64,000 nt of DNA, from positions 3,410,001-3,474,000 of the forward strand of contig NZ_CP041244.1 in NCBI RefSeq assembly GCF_006547145.1, written 5' to 3'. The position numbers and the translations under genes were made by a program. The notes under the pieces were generated by a model. The model saw nothing but the letters and a program-made list of their open reading frames with translations, was not told the DNA's origin and made no database searches. Shown here one piece after another: positions 49,728-62,005 of this stretch; position 1 is the first letter of the stretch, and each line of letters opens with the position of its first letter. The DNA comes from Actinomadura sp. WMMA1423. Its GTDB lineage: Bacteria; Actinomycetota; Actinomycetes; Streptosporangiales; Streptosporangiaceae.

Positions 49728-52166
49728 TCAGGCGGGAGCCTGCTGGGAGGGGTCGCCGGGCGGCGGGGTGACCGGCGGGGTGGGCGGGCCGCCGCCCGTC
49801 CGGCGCCGCCGGTCCGGCCCGCGCTCGCCCTTGCTGACGTGCAGCGTGATGGTGTCGCCGGGCTCGGCCGACGTCGGCGACATGCCGGCGACCGTCCCCT
49901 TCGGGAACCGGCGGGAGGCCACCGGCTCGCCGATCACGGCCCTGTAGCCCGCGGCGCGGAGCCTGGCCACGGCCTCGCCGGGCGTCATGCCGCGCACGTC
50001 GGGCACCTTGGGCCGCTCCTCGCCGGTGCCCCTGCTGAAGAAGTGCGACGGGGGCCGGTGGAACGACGTCGGATCGGTGCGCGAGAGCGCCCCCAGCATG
50101 CTCTGCTGCCAGACCGGCGCCGGGATCGTCGCCCCGAACACGGCGCCGTAGCACTGGCCGTCCATGCAGAGGTTCTCCATCGGGTGCTTGTAGCCGCCGC
50201 GGGGGTCGCCGACCCAGACCGCCGCGGCGAGGTCCGGGGTGTATCCCGCGAACCAGGCGGCGGAGAAGTTGTCGACGGTCCCGGTCTTGCCGGCGGCGTC
50301 GCGGCCGAGGCCCATGCCGCGCGCGGTGCCCTTGGTCAGGACGCCGCGCAGGACGTAGTTGACGGCGTCCGCCACGCCCTCGTCCACCGCCTGCTCGCAG
50401 TGCCGGCCGGGGACCTTCAGCCGGTGGCCGGAGGCGTCGCGGATCTCCCGGATCGCGAGCGGCTCGCAGTAGCGGCCGCGGGCGCCGAACGCCGCGTAGG
50501 CCGCCGCCAGCCGCAGCGGCGAGACGGGGTTGAACCCGAGCGTGAACGAGGGGTACTGCTCCAGCGGCTTGCCGTTCGCCTGCTTCATCCCGAGCCGTTC
50601 GGCCATCTTGACGGTGTCGCAGAGGCCGACCTTCTTCTCCAGGGCCAGGAAGAACGTGTTGACCGAGTGGTGCGTCCCGGTGACGAGGCTGAACTGCTTG
50701 CCGCCCTCGCCGTCGGCCGAGTTGCGCAGGGAGGCCGACGGGTCGCCGACGCGGTCGCCGTCACAGTTGCGGTAGCCGACCGGCGTGTACTCGCGCGGCG
50801 CCATCAGCCGGGTCCCGAACGGCAGGCCCTCGTCGAGCGCCGCGGCCAGCGTGAACGCCTTGAACGTGGAACCCGCCTGCATGCCGATGCTGGAGCCGTG
50901 GCTGGCGTCGGCGGCGAAGTTGATCCACGTCTTGCCGCGTTCGCGGTCGGATCCGAGCTTGCGGTCCACCACCATCGCCTTGATCTCGCCCGTGCCCGGC
51001 TCGACCATCGCCTCGGCGGCGGCCTTGTGCGCGGAGTTCTTCGGCGGGACGTGCCGGTCGACGGCGCGCTGCGCGGCCTTCTGCGCCCGCCTGTCCAGGG
51101 TGGTGCGGATCGTCAGGCCACCCTGTTTGAGCAGCTTCTCGCGCTCCTGCGCCGTCTTCCCGAACACCGGGTCGGTGAGGATCTCGCGCTGGACGTAGTC
51201 GCAGAAGAACGGGGCCTCGCTGGTGACGCAGCCGCTGCGCACCTTGTCGACGTCCAGCTCGACGGGCTCGCTCTTGGCCTCGTCCGCCCTGGCCTGGGAG
51301 ATCCAGCCGAGCTGGGCCATCCGGGTCAGGACGGTGTCGCGGCGCTGCCGGGCCGCGCCGGGATGCCGGATCGGGTCGTAGGCGTAGGGGTAGCGGACGA
51401 CGCCGGCGAGGAGCGCGGCCTCGGACAGGGTCAGCTCGGAGGCGTGCTTGGAGAAGTAGTGGCGGGACGCCGTCTCCACGCCGTAGGCGCCGTCGCCGAA
51501 GTAGGCGATGTTGAGGTAGCGGCGCAGGATCTCGTCCTTGCTGAACCTCTTCTCCAGCGCCACCGCGTACTTCAGCTCGCGGATCTTGCGGGCGGCCGAC
51601 ACCTCCTGGGCCTCCCGCCGCTGGGCGTCGGTGTCGGCCTGGGTGAGCAGCAGGTTCTTCACGTACTGCTGGGTGATGCCCGACCCGCCCTGCGTCACCT
51701 GCCCGCTGCTGAGGTTGCTGGCGAGCGCCCGCAGGGTGCCCTGCGCGTCGATGGCGCCGTGCTCGTAGAACCGGCTGTCCTCGATCGCCAGGACGGCCTG
51801 GCGCAGCACCGGGGCGATCTTCTTGAGCGGGACGTCGACCCGGTTCTGGTAGAAGAACGTGGCGAGGGTCGTGCCGTCCGCGGCGAGGATCTTCGAGCGC
51901 TGCGGGACGCCGGAGGTCGACAGCCCGTCCGGCTCCGCCTCGAACCACCCCGCGGCGTCGCGGGCGCTGACGCCCGCCGTGCACGCGGTCGGCAGGAGCA
52001 GGAGAGCCACGAGCAGGCCGGCCAGGCCCGCCAGGCCGCCGAGCCCGCGCACCGCCCGGGCCTTCTCGGCGCGGGTGGTCGAGGAGGTGAGCAGCCGGCG
52101 GCGGCGCGCCGCCGCCGGGGCTCCCCTCCCGGGGTCCCCTGCGTCACTTCCGGCCTCGGTCGGCAC
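49728..52166 (-). CDS. Class A penicillin-binding protein with PASTA domain
   Basis: 812 residues from the GTG chosen. Bifunctional peptidoglycan glycosyltransferase/transpeptidase. One transmembrane helix (41-62), GT51 domain with the catalytic Glu in IEDSRFYEHG (about 129) and TQGGSGITQQYVKN, then a transpeptidase with STFK (433-436), SVN (501-503) and KTGT (627-630), one PASTA domain (about 720-780) and a Pro-rich tail. The start is uncertain because no good ribosome site precedes this GTG; another GTG lies 12 codons upstream. It follows mazG on the same strand by about 70 bases. Confidence 0.92.
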   Translation of the reverse strand: MPTEAGSDAGDPGRGAPAAARRRRLLTSSTTRAEKARAVRGLGGLAGLAGLLVALLLLPTACTAGVSARDAAGWFEAEPDGLSTSGVPQRSKILAADGTTLATFFYQNRVDVPLKKIAPVLRQAVLAIEDSRFYEHGAIDAQGTLRALASNLSSGQVTQGGSGITQQYVKNLLLTQADTDAQRREAQEVSAARKIRELKYAVALEKRFSKDEILRRYLNIAYFGDGAYGVETASRHYFSKHASELTLSEAALLAGVVRYPYAYDPIRHPGAARQRRDTVLTRMAQLGWISQARADEAKSEPVELDVDKVRSGCVTSEAPFFCDYVQREILTDPVFGKTAQEREKLLKQGGLTIRTTLDRRAQKAAQRAVDRHVPPKNSAHKAAAEAMVEPGTGEIKAMVVDRKLGSDRERGKTWINFAADASHGSSIGMQAGSTFKAFTLAAALDEGLPFGTRLMAPREYTPVGYRNCDGDRVGDPSASLRNSADGEGGKQFSLVTGTHHSVNTFFLALEKKVGLCDTVKMAERLGMKQANGKPLEQYPSFTLGFNPVSPLRLAAAYAAFGARGRYCEPLAIREIRDASGHRLKVPGRHCEQAVDEGVADAVNYVLRGVLTKGTARGMGLGRDAAGKTGTVDNFSAAWFAGYTPDLAAAVWVGDPRGGYKHPMENLCMDGQCYGAVFGATIPAPVWQQSMLGALSRTDPTSFHRPPSHFFSRGTGEERPKVPDVRGMTPGEAVARLRAAGYRAVIGEPVASRRFPKGTVAGMSPTSAEPGDTITLHVSKGERGPDRRRRTGGGPPTPPVTPPPGDPSQQAPA

Positions 52167-52236
52167 GGGCTCAGCGTAGACGCGCCTTCCCGTACGGACC
52201 ACCCCATCGGTGGGGTTTCGCCCGCTATCCCCCGAT

Positions 52237-53217
52237 TCAGGCGTCGCGCGGCTCTCGCCGCTCCCAGGCCCGGACACGCTCGCGGAATACCCGGGAAACG
52301 GCGCGCAACTCCGCCTCCGCGTCCACACCCCGCTCACCCGCCTCGGCGACCAGCGCGAACAGCCGCCCGCCGAAGTCGGCGCCCGCCTCGCCGGCCAGGC
52401 CGTCCGCGAGCCCGGCCGGGGCGCCGATGCGCCCGGCGCGGCGCTGCAGCTGCGCCGCCAGCGACAGCGCGGGCTGGCCCATCGGCACGCCGTCCAGCGC
52501 CGAGGCCTCCGCGCCGCTCTTCTCCGCCCGCTCGGCGGCCTTGATCTGCTCCCAGTTGGCGTTGACCTCGTCGGCGCCGGAGACCGTGACGTCCCCGAAC
52601 ACGTGCGGGTGCCGCCGGACGAGCTTGTCGACGATCGCGCCCGCCACGTCGTCGATCGTGAAGGCGGTCCCGTCGTCGCGCTCGGCGGCCACCACCGCGT
52701 GGAACGCCACCTGCATCAGCACGTCGCCCAGCTCTTCGCGGAGCGCGCCGTAGTCGCCCTGCTCGACGGTGTCGAGGACCTCGTAGGCCTCCTCCAGCAG
52801 GTACGGGACGAGGGTGGCGTGCGTCTGCTTGCGGTCCCACGGGCATTCGCGGCGCAGCGTGTCCATCACCGAGACGAGGTCGAGCAGCCGTGCGCCGGGC
52901 AGGTCGTAGGAGCCGTGCAGCACCTCGACGTCCAGCGGGTCGTCGACGACGAGGGCGCCGATCTCGCGCATCAGATCCTCGTCGCCCTCCGGACCGGCCA
53001 CCCACAGCACGTCGGCGCCGCGGGCGTCGGCCACCAGCAGGGCCGGGTCGGGAGCGTCCACGAGGTCCGGGACGACGCCGGCGTCGAGGAGCGCGGGCAG
53101 CAGCGGGTGCCCGTCCTGGAGGCGGACGGCGTCCGCCGACCGGAGCGCGTCCCAGGCCCGCCACGTCAGCAGGCCCGGCGCGACGCGGTGCGTCGTCGCG
53201 AGCAGGGTGAGGCTCAT
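52237..53217 (-). CDS. mazG: Nucleoside triphosphate pyrophosphohydrolase MazG
   Basis: 326 residues. Hydrolyses (d)NTPs to monophosphates, cleaning the pool or lowering ppGpp. The MazG core has ECPWDRKQTHATLVPYLLEEAYEV and the metal-binding ELGDVLMQV. The N-terminal 95 residues are a remnant tetrapyrrole-methylase-like domain (YabN type), and the final 100 residues a partial second MazG unit. ATG start; five bases separate it from the stop of the SurA-like gene, so they are coupled. In M. tuberculosis mfd, mazG and eno are close neighbours (Rv1020-Rv1023). Confidence 0.92.
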   Translation of the reverse strand: MSLTLLATTHRVAPGLLTWRAWDALRSADAVRLQDGHPLLPALLDAGVVPDLVDAPDPALLVADARGADVLWVAGPEGDEDLMREIGALVVDDPLDVEVLHGSYDLPGARLLDLVSVMDTLRRECPWDRKQTHATLVPYLLEEAYEVLDTVEQGDYGALREELGDVLMQVAFHAVVAAERDDGTAFTIDDVAGAIVDKLVRRHPHVFGDVTVSGADEVNANWEQIKAAERAEKSGAEASALDGVPMGQPALSLAAQLQRRAGRIGAPAGLADGLAGEAGADFGGRLFALVAEAGERGVDAEAELRAVSRVFRERVRAWERREPRDA

Positions 53218-53222
53218 GCGCC

Positions 53223-53879
53223 TCAGATACCCGAATCGGGGCTGGACAGCCGGTAGACGATCGGGGCGACCTCGAACTTCGCGGGGTCGTAGTGCCCGTA
53301 GCGCGGGTTGACCTTGATGTGCATCCCGGCGGCGGTGCGCTGGAACAGCTCGTTCCACTGCCGGCCCGCCTGCTGGGTCGCCGGGCTCAGCCGGTTGTCC
53401 AGGTCGGCGCCGTAGCGCTGCATGACGGCGAGCTGCGTCGCCACGAGCCGCGCGAGGTCGCGGGCGTGCGTGCGGGGCAGCCCGCTCGCCAGCGTGATCG
53501 ACTTGGCCCCGCCCTGGTGGTCCAGGGCCTGCAGGGCGCCGTCGACCTGCCCGCCGGTGACCTCGACACCCGCCCGCTCCGCGGCCCTGTCGGCGACCCT
53601 GAAGTTGATCAGCAGGGTGAGCGCGCCCTGCAGGTCGGACGCGGAGTCGGCCGCGAGCTGCGGCGCCTGGCCCGAGGGGTTCGAGCGCATCTCGTTGGCA
53701 GCCGGGTCCGCGCGGAACTGCTCGCGCCAGTCGCGGACGGTCTGGCTGAGCGTGCTGACGGTGATGCGGTCGTCGCCGACGAGTGCGGCGGTGCCGACCT
53801 TCGGGGAGCCGCCGCAGCCGGCCAGCGCGGCGGCCGCCAGCACGGCCGCCAGCGCCGCCTTCACGGACTTACCAGGCAC
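53223..53879 (-). CDS. SurA N-terminal-like lipoprotein
   Basis: 218 residues. Lipobox ALAGC after a hydrophobic segment (lipid Cys near residue 22), then a helical region resembling the SurA N-terminal chaperone domain: VGDDRITVSTLSQTVRDWREQF and later GVEVTGGQVDGALQALD. No parvulin domain follows, so any role would be chaperone-like at the membrane outer face. GTG start with GAGGA about 6 bases upstream; a second GTG four codons on is possible. Placed between mfd and mazG, the same place as in many Streptosporangiales and Streptomyces genomes (inference from memory). Confidence 0.85.
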   Translation of the reverse strand: MPGKSVKAALAAVLAAAALAGCGGSPKVGTAALVGDDRITVSTLSQTVRDWREQFRADPAANEMRSNPSGQAPQLAADSASDLQGALTLLINFRVADRAAERAGVEVTGGQVDGALQALDHQGGAKSITLASGLPRTHARDLARLVATQLAVMQRYGADLDNRLSPATQQAGRQWNELFQRTAAGMHIKVNPRYGHYDPAKFEVAPIVYRLSSPDSGI

Positions 53880-53920
53880 GGATTTCCTCGTCTCGTCGCT
53901 TGATCGGGCCGGCGCCCAGC

Positions 53921-57499
<3,579 letters not shown>

Positions 57500-57730
57500 A
57501 GTTCGCCCGTTTACTCGCCCGCAATTTCGCCGTTCACCCCGAGGCAGGGCAGCCCGAAAAGCCGGAATCTCAGAGGACCCCGGTACCGCGTACCAGGGTA
57601 CGCGGCCCCGGCCGCCCCCGTTCATGCGGCGCCGAGGCCCCGTTCGGAGCGCGTGCGCGGGCGACACGGGGGCCGCCAAGTGGCGGCAAATAGCGGACGG
57701 AGCGCAGCCGGGCGATTACGCTGCGAGATT

Positions 57731-58459
57731 GTGACCGATCTGCGTACGTCGCCGGTCAACGACGGCGATCTCTTCTCGGAACGCGCCCGCCAGTACGCCC
57801 TAGAGAAGCCCCTGCAGCGGATCCACATCCTCGAAGCGGGCTGCGGCTGGGGGACGGGGCTGGACCTCGGCGACCGCGAACGCGAGGTCACCGGGGTCGA
57901 CCTGGAGTCCCCGGAGCTGCGCGCCCACACCCGCGAGCGGCCCGACCTCGACTCCTGGCACCTCGGCGACCTGCGCACCGTCCCGCTGCCGCCGCGCGCC
58001 TTCGACATCGTCCACGCCCCGTACCTGATCGACCGCGTCCCGCACGCCGAGCTGGTGCTCGACCGGTTCGTCGCCGCGCTCAAGCCCGGCGGCATGCTGC
58101 TGGTGCACCTGCGCGACCGCGACACCGCGTTCGGGTTCCTGGACCGCACGCTCCCCCGCCGCCCGCGCCCGTCCGGCCTCCGGCGCCGCCCCGCGGCCCG
58201 GACGAGCCCGCCGCCGGCGGTCTACGACCGGGTCGCGTCCCTCGCGGGCATGCGCTGGTACTGCGTCATGCGGGGGCTGGTCATCGCCGAGGAGTACACC
58301 TCCCGGCGGTCGCTCGACGCCCTCGGGGCCGGAACCGGCCTCGCCGACCTGCTGTGCGGGCTCGTGGCGGCGGCCGGCCGGGGCCGGCTCACCGCGGACC
58401 ACAGCGACGTCACCTTCGTCATCCGCAAGCCCGAGAACCGGTTCGCGCGGGTCATCTGA
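57731..58459 (+). CDS. Class I SAM-dependent methyltransferase
   Basis: 242 residues. Rossmann-type methyltransferase with motif I ILEAGCGWGTGLDL (about 33-46), VTGVDLESPEL, and FDIVHAPYLIDRVPHAELVLDRF followed by LKPGGMLLVHLRD. Substrate unknown. The C-terminal half includes an Arg/Pro-rich insert and a helical tail. GTG start lacks a ribosome site; TACGCT about 9 bases upstream could be the -10 of a leaderless transcript. The 231-base gap to the divergent mfd start has no other gene. Confidence 0.85.
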   Translation: MTDLRTSPVNDGDLFSERARQYALEKPLQRIHILEAGCGWGTGLDLGDREREVTGVDLESPELRAHTRERPDLDSWHLGDLRTVPLPPRAFDIVHAPYLIDRVPHAELVLDRFVAALKPGGMLLVHLRDRDTAFGFLDRTLPRRPRPSGLRRRPAARTSPPPAVYDRVASLAGMRWYCVMRGLVIAEEYTSRRSLDALGAGTGLADLLCGLVAAAGRGRLTADHSDVTFVIRKPENRFARVI

Positions 58460-58588
58460 CCGGAGGTGAGGAGCCGCCCGGCCCGGGGCGGACGTGCGCG
58501 CGGTCCGGCCGGGCAGTATTTTTCCTGCGTAGTCCCTGCTCGACACGGATGAGCCCGGCCCTCCCGCCGGGCGGGATCGGAGATCGCG

Positions 58589-60058
58589 GTGACCGTCGAA
58601 GCCGGCCTTCCCGACACGCTGCGCGACCTGCCCGCCTGGACCCCGGACCCGGTCGAGCTCGCCGACCTCGAACTGGTGCTCGCGGGGGTGTACCGCCCGC
58701 TGGCGGGCTTCCTCGGCTCGTTCGACACCGCCATGGTGATCGCCGGGGGGCGGCTCGCGGACGGCACCCCGTGGCCGGTCCCGGTCACCCTCACGGTCCC
58801 CAAGGAGCTGACCGGCCAGGAGCGGGTCGTCCTCCAGGACCCCGAGGGCGTGCCGCTCGCGGTGCTGGAGGTCGGCGAGGCGTGGCAGGACCCGACCACC
58901 CAGGCGTGGCGGCTTGCCGGGCCGGTGGAGGCCCTGCGCGCCCCGGCGCACGGACCGTTCCACCGCCTGCGCCGCCGCCCCGACGAGCTGGACGCCTTCG
59001 AGGGCGACGTCCTCGCGGTGGCCACCCGCGAGCCCCTGCACCGCAAGCAGCTCGGCCAGCTCCGCCAGGTCGCCGAGCGGCTCGCCGCGAAGGTGCTGGT
59101 CCTGCCGCTGCTGGGCGGTGAGCACGACGAGTCCCTCGTCCGGGCGCTGCTGGGCGTGCGCAAGGAGCTTCCGGAGGGCGCCCAGATCATCCCCGTGCCG
59201 CTGCCCGCGCGCGGCGAGCGGGAGCGCGACGTCCTGCTCCAAGCGCACGTCGCGGCCGCCTACGGCGCCACCCACCTGCTCGCCGAGCGGGAGATGGAGG
59301 ACACCGCCATCCCGCTCGTGGTGCCGGAACCGTGGGCCTACGACGCCGACGTGGAGGTCTGGCGGCCCGTCGCGCGCATCGAGCCCGACCACGTCCAGGC
59401 GGAGCTGACCCCCGAGCGGCTGAACGAGCTGCTCGACGCGGGCGAGCCCGTCCCCGACTGGTTCACCCCGCCCGCCGTCGCCGCCGAGCTGGCGCTGGCC
59501 CGGCCCCCGAAGCGCTCGCGCGGCATCACCGTCCTCTTCACCGGCCTGTCCGGCTCCGGGAAGTCGACGGTCGCGCGCGCCCTGGCCGACGCGCTGGTGG
59601 AGCGCGGCGGCCGGACGGTCACGCTCCTGGACGGCGACGTCGTCCGGCGGATGCTGTCGGCGGGCCTCACGTTCTCCCGCGCCGACCGCGATCTCAACAT
59701 CCGCCGCATCGGCTTCGTCGCCGCGGAGATCACCCGGCACGGCGGCACCGCCATCTGCGCCCCCATCGCCCCCTACGCGGCCACGCGCGCCGAGGTGCGG
59801 CGCATGGTGTCCGCCGTGGGCGACTTCATCCTCGTGCACGTGGCGACGCCGCTGGAGGAGTGCGAGCGCCGCGACCGCAAGGGCCTGTACGCCAAGGCCC
59901 GCGCCGGCCAGATCCCCGAGTTCACCGGGATCTCCGACCCCTACGAGGAGCCGGACGACGCCGACCTGACGCTCGACACCTCCCGGCTGACGCCGGACGA
60001 GGCGGTCGCCCGGGTCCTCGGCCTGCTGGTCGACGGCGGCTGGGTGCGGCCGGAATAG
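58589..60058 (+). CDS. APS kinase fused to a degenerate ATP-sulfurylase domain
   Basis: 489 residues. The C-terminal 180 residues are a complete adenylylsulfate kinase (CysC): P-loop GLSGSGKS at 319-326, DGD at 348-350, SRADRDLNIRR and KGLYAKARAG. The N-terminal 300 residues follow the ATP-sulfurylase fold, but the active-site QxRNPxHxxH reads ATREPLHRKQ at 145-154 and the GRDHAG loop is LAEREM near 231, so the sulfurylase half is probably inactive. The protein should make PAPS from APS. GTG start with GGAG seven bases ahead. Upstream of a TauE/SafE permease gene. Confidence 0.88.
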   Translation: MTVEAGLPDTLRDLPAWTPDPVELADLELVLAGVYRPLAGFLGSFDTAMVIAGGRLADGTPWPVPVTLTVPKELTGQERVVLQDPEGVPLAVLEVGEAWQDPTTQAWRLAGPVEALRAPAHGPFHRLRRRPDELDAFEGDVLAVATREPLHRKQLGQLRQVAERLAAKVLVLPLLGGEHDESLVRALLGVRKELPEGAQIIPVPLPARGERERDVLLQAHVAAAYGATHLLAEREMEDTAIPLVVPEPWAYDADVEVWRPVARIEPDHVQAELTPERLNELLDAGEPVPDWFTPPAVAAELALARPPKRSRGITVLFTGLSGSGKSTVARALADALVERGGRTVTLLDGDVVRRMLSAGLTFSRADRDLNIRRIGFVAAEITRHGGTAICAPIAPYAATRAEVRRMVSAVGDFILVHVATPLEECERRDRKGLYAKARAGQIPEFTGISDPYEEPDDADLTLDTSRLTPDEAVARVLGLLVDGGWVRPE

Positions 60059-60134
60059 CACCCCGCCCCATCCGTCCCTCCCCACCCTGACTTACCTGAT
60101 CTGGGGGGTGTCGCCTATCGTGTTGACTATATTT

Positions 60135-60151
60135 CCTACATGGCAGGTAGG
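60135..60151 (+). promoter_or_regulatory. Inverted repeat over the TauE/SafE ribosome site
   Basis: CCTAC-N7-GTAGG overlaps the AGGTAGG ribosome site of the permease gene. TTGACT and TATATT words lie just upstream. Could be an operator or a translation-masking element. Confidence 0.3.
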
Positions 60152-60153
60152 TC

Positions 60154-61209
60154 ATGCCGATGGACTTCGATTGGACGATGGCGCTCGGCTCGTTCCTCGT
60201 CGCCATCATCGTGGGGCTGACCGGCATGGGCGGGGGCGCCCTGATGACGCCCATGCTCGTGACCTTCTTCGGGGTGAGCCCGCTCGCAGCCGTCTCCAGC
60301 GACCTGGTCGCCGCCGCCGTGATGAAGCCCGTGGGCAGCGCCGTCCACTACCGGCAGGGCACGATCAACATGCGGCTGGTGGGCTGGCTGTGCGCCGGCT
60401 CGGTGCCCGCCGCGTTCTCCGGCGTCCTGCTGGCCCGCGCGCTCGGCCAGGGCCATTCCGTCGAGAACGTCATCGCGAAGGCGATGGGCGCCGCCCTGAT
60501 GATCGCGGCCGCCGGCCTCGTGCTGCGCGGCTACCTCGCCTACCGGGGGCGCTCCGGGACCGCCGGGGACGACGGCGGCCGATCCCCGGAGATCACCGTC
60601 CGCCCGCTCCCGACCGTCCTGATCGGCGTCGTCGGCGGCCTCGTCGTCGGCGTCACCTCGGTCGGCTCCGGCTCCCTCATCATCGTCGCGCTGCTCGCCC
60701 TCTACCCGACGCTCAAGGCCAACCAGCTCGTCGGCACCGACCTGCTCCAGGCCGTCCCGCTGGTCTTCGCGGCCGCCATCGGCCACCTGCTGTTCGGCGA
60801 CTTCCGCATGGAGGTCACCGCGGCCCTGCTCGCCGGCTCGATCCCCGGCGTGTACCTCGGTTCCCGGATCTCCTCCCGCGCCCCGAGCGCCCTGATCCGG
60901 CGCGTGCTGACGCTCGTGCTGGTCGCCTCGTCCCTGAAGATGCTCGGCGTCGCCCCCGCCCCTCTCGCGTGGACCATGACCGCCCTCACCGCCGGCGCGG
61001 CCGCCGTGTGGCTCGTCCTGCGCGGCCGCACCGCCCCGAACCGGGATACGCTGCCCTCCCAGGCCGTTTCCCCCGGCATCGCCGGCGCTTCAGGAGAGCA
61101 GAGCGAGACGTGGACCAACGATGGCCCCACGACACCGTGGACGTCCTCGGCGTACGGGTCAGCCGCGCGGACGTCGCGCAGTTCCGGTCCTTCATGGCGG
61201 CGGCCGTAA
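60154..61209 (+). CDS. TauE/SafE-family sulfite-exporter-like permease
   Basis: 351 residues. About eight transmembrane helices with the two TauE repeats: ALGSFLVAIIVGLTGMGGGALMTP and VGVTSVGSGSLIIVALLALYPT, plus GTDLLQAVPLVFAA. The family moves sulfite, sulfoacetate or other organosulfur anions. The last 40 residues or so are polar and overlap the start of the next gene by 100 bases in another frame. AGGTAGG precedes the ATG by three bases. Neighbourhood with APS kinase favours a sulfur-related substrate. Confidence 0.88.
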   Translation: MPMDFDWTMALGSFLVAIIVGLTGMGGGALMTPMLVTFFGVSPLAAVSSDLVAAAVMKPVGSAVHYRQGTINMRLVGWLCAGSVPAAFSGVLLARALGQGHSVENVIAKAMGAALMIAAAGLVLRGYLAYRGRSGTAGDDGGRSPEITVRPLPTVLIGVVGGLVVGVTSVGSGSLIIVALLALYPTLKANQLVGTDLLQAVPLVFAAAIGHLLFGDFRMEVTAALLAGSIPGVYLGSRISSRAPSALIRRVLTLVLVASSLKMLGVAPAPLAWTMTALTAGAAAVWLVLRGRTAPNRDTLPSQAVSPGIAGASGEQSETWTNDGPTTPWTSSAYGSAARTSRSSGPSWRRP

Positions 61210-61919
61210 AAGAGCGGTCTAAGTTGACGGTCACGTTCGCCAACCCCGACTACGTCCTCAAGGCGCAGAAGGACCCGGCGCTCCGCGACCTGATGAACGG
61301 CTTCGACCTCGACCTCCCGGACGGCTGGGGCGTCGTGCTGGCCGCGAAGGTCTTCGGCCGCCCCGTCCCCGGCCGGATGGCCAACGACGACCTCACCGAC
61401 GACCTGTTCGGCCAGCCCGCCGAGGAGGGGTGGCGCGTCTTCCTGTTCGGCAACGCGCCCGGCGTCGCCGAGGCCGCCGCCGCGAACGTCACCGCCTGGT
61501 ACCCGGGCCTGGAGATCGCGGGCACCCTGCACGGCCACTGGGCCGACGGCGAGGGCCGCATCCCCGCGCAGACCGCCGAGCGCCTCGTCGCGGAGATCAA
61601 CGACGCGGCCCCCGACATCCTGCACGTCGGCCTCGGGACGCCGCTCCAGCAGCGGTTCGTCACCGAGTACCGCGACCGCCTCACCGCGCCGGTCATCATC
61701 ACGTGCGGCGCCTATTTCGAACACCTCGCCGAACGACGCGACTACTACCCCGCCTGGGTCCTGAGGTTGCGCGTCGGTTTCCTGTACCGCCTGGCGCGCG
61801 AACCGCGCCGCCTCTGGCGCCGCTACACCGTCGAACTGGGCGCCTATCTCGCCCGCGTCCTCTACCATCGCCTGCGCCACGGAAAGGCGCCCGCCGGTAG
61901 CGCCGCATCGCTCTCATAA
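61110..61919 (+). CDS. WecG/TagA/CpsF-family glycosyltransferase
   Basis: 269 residues from a GTG. GT26 family enzyme transferring N-acetylmannosamine(-uronate) or related sugars to lipid-linked acceptors in cell-wall polymer synthesis. NPDYVLKAQKDPALRDL, GFDLDLPDGWGVVLAAK, VFLFGNAPGVAEAAAANV and DILHVGLGTPLQQRFV are family segments; the C-terminus is basic and amphipathic for membrane contact. The start is uncertain because it overlaps the permease gene by 100 bases; GGAGAG is 12 bases ahead. An internal GTG 8 codons later would shorten the overlap. Confidence 0.87.
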   Translation: MDQRWPHDTVDVLGVRVSRADVAQFRSFMAAAVKERSKLTVTFANPDYVLKAQKDPALRDLMNGFDLDLPDGWGVVLAAKVFGRPVPGRMANDDLTDDLFGQPAEEGWRVFLFGNAPGVAEAAAANVTAWYPGLEIAGTLHGHWADGEGRIPAQTAERLVAEINDAAPDILHVGLGTPLQQRFVTEYRDRLTAPVIITCGAYFEHLAERRDYYPAWVLRLRVGFLYRLAREPRRLWRRYTVELGAYLARVLYHRLRHGKAPAGSAASLS

Positions 61920-61945
61920 CGCACTCCACCGGAATCCCTACCCCC

Positions 61946-61974
61946 TTGACACCAATGTGGTAGGACAATCTCAT
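61946..61974 (+). promoter_or_regulatory. Promoter candidate of the exported beta-propeller-like gene
   Basis: A perfect -35 TTGACA at 61946-61951; TCTCAT 17 bp downstream is a fair -10. The start codon is about 30 bases further on, after GGAGAA. Confidence 0.5.
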
Positions 61975-62005
61975 CAGACTCCCGGCCTTACTCCGGAGAA
62001 CCTTC

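Noticed and set aside
48126..52544. Very long plus-strand open frame of 1472 codons
   Set aside because: Antisense to the PBP, oxidoreductase and TPR genes. GC-rich third positions keep the opposite frame open; no domain or ribosome site.
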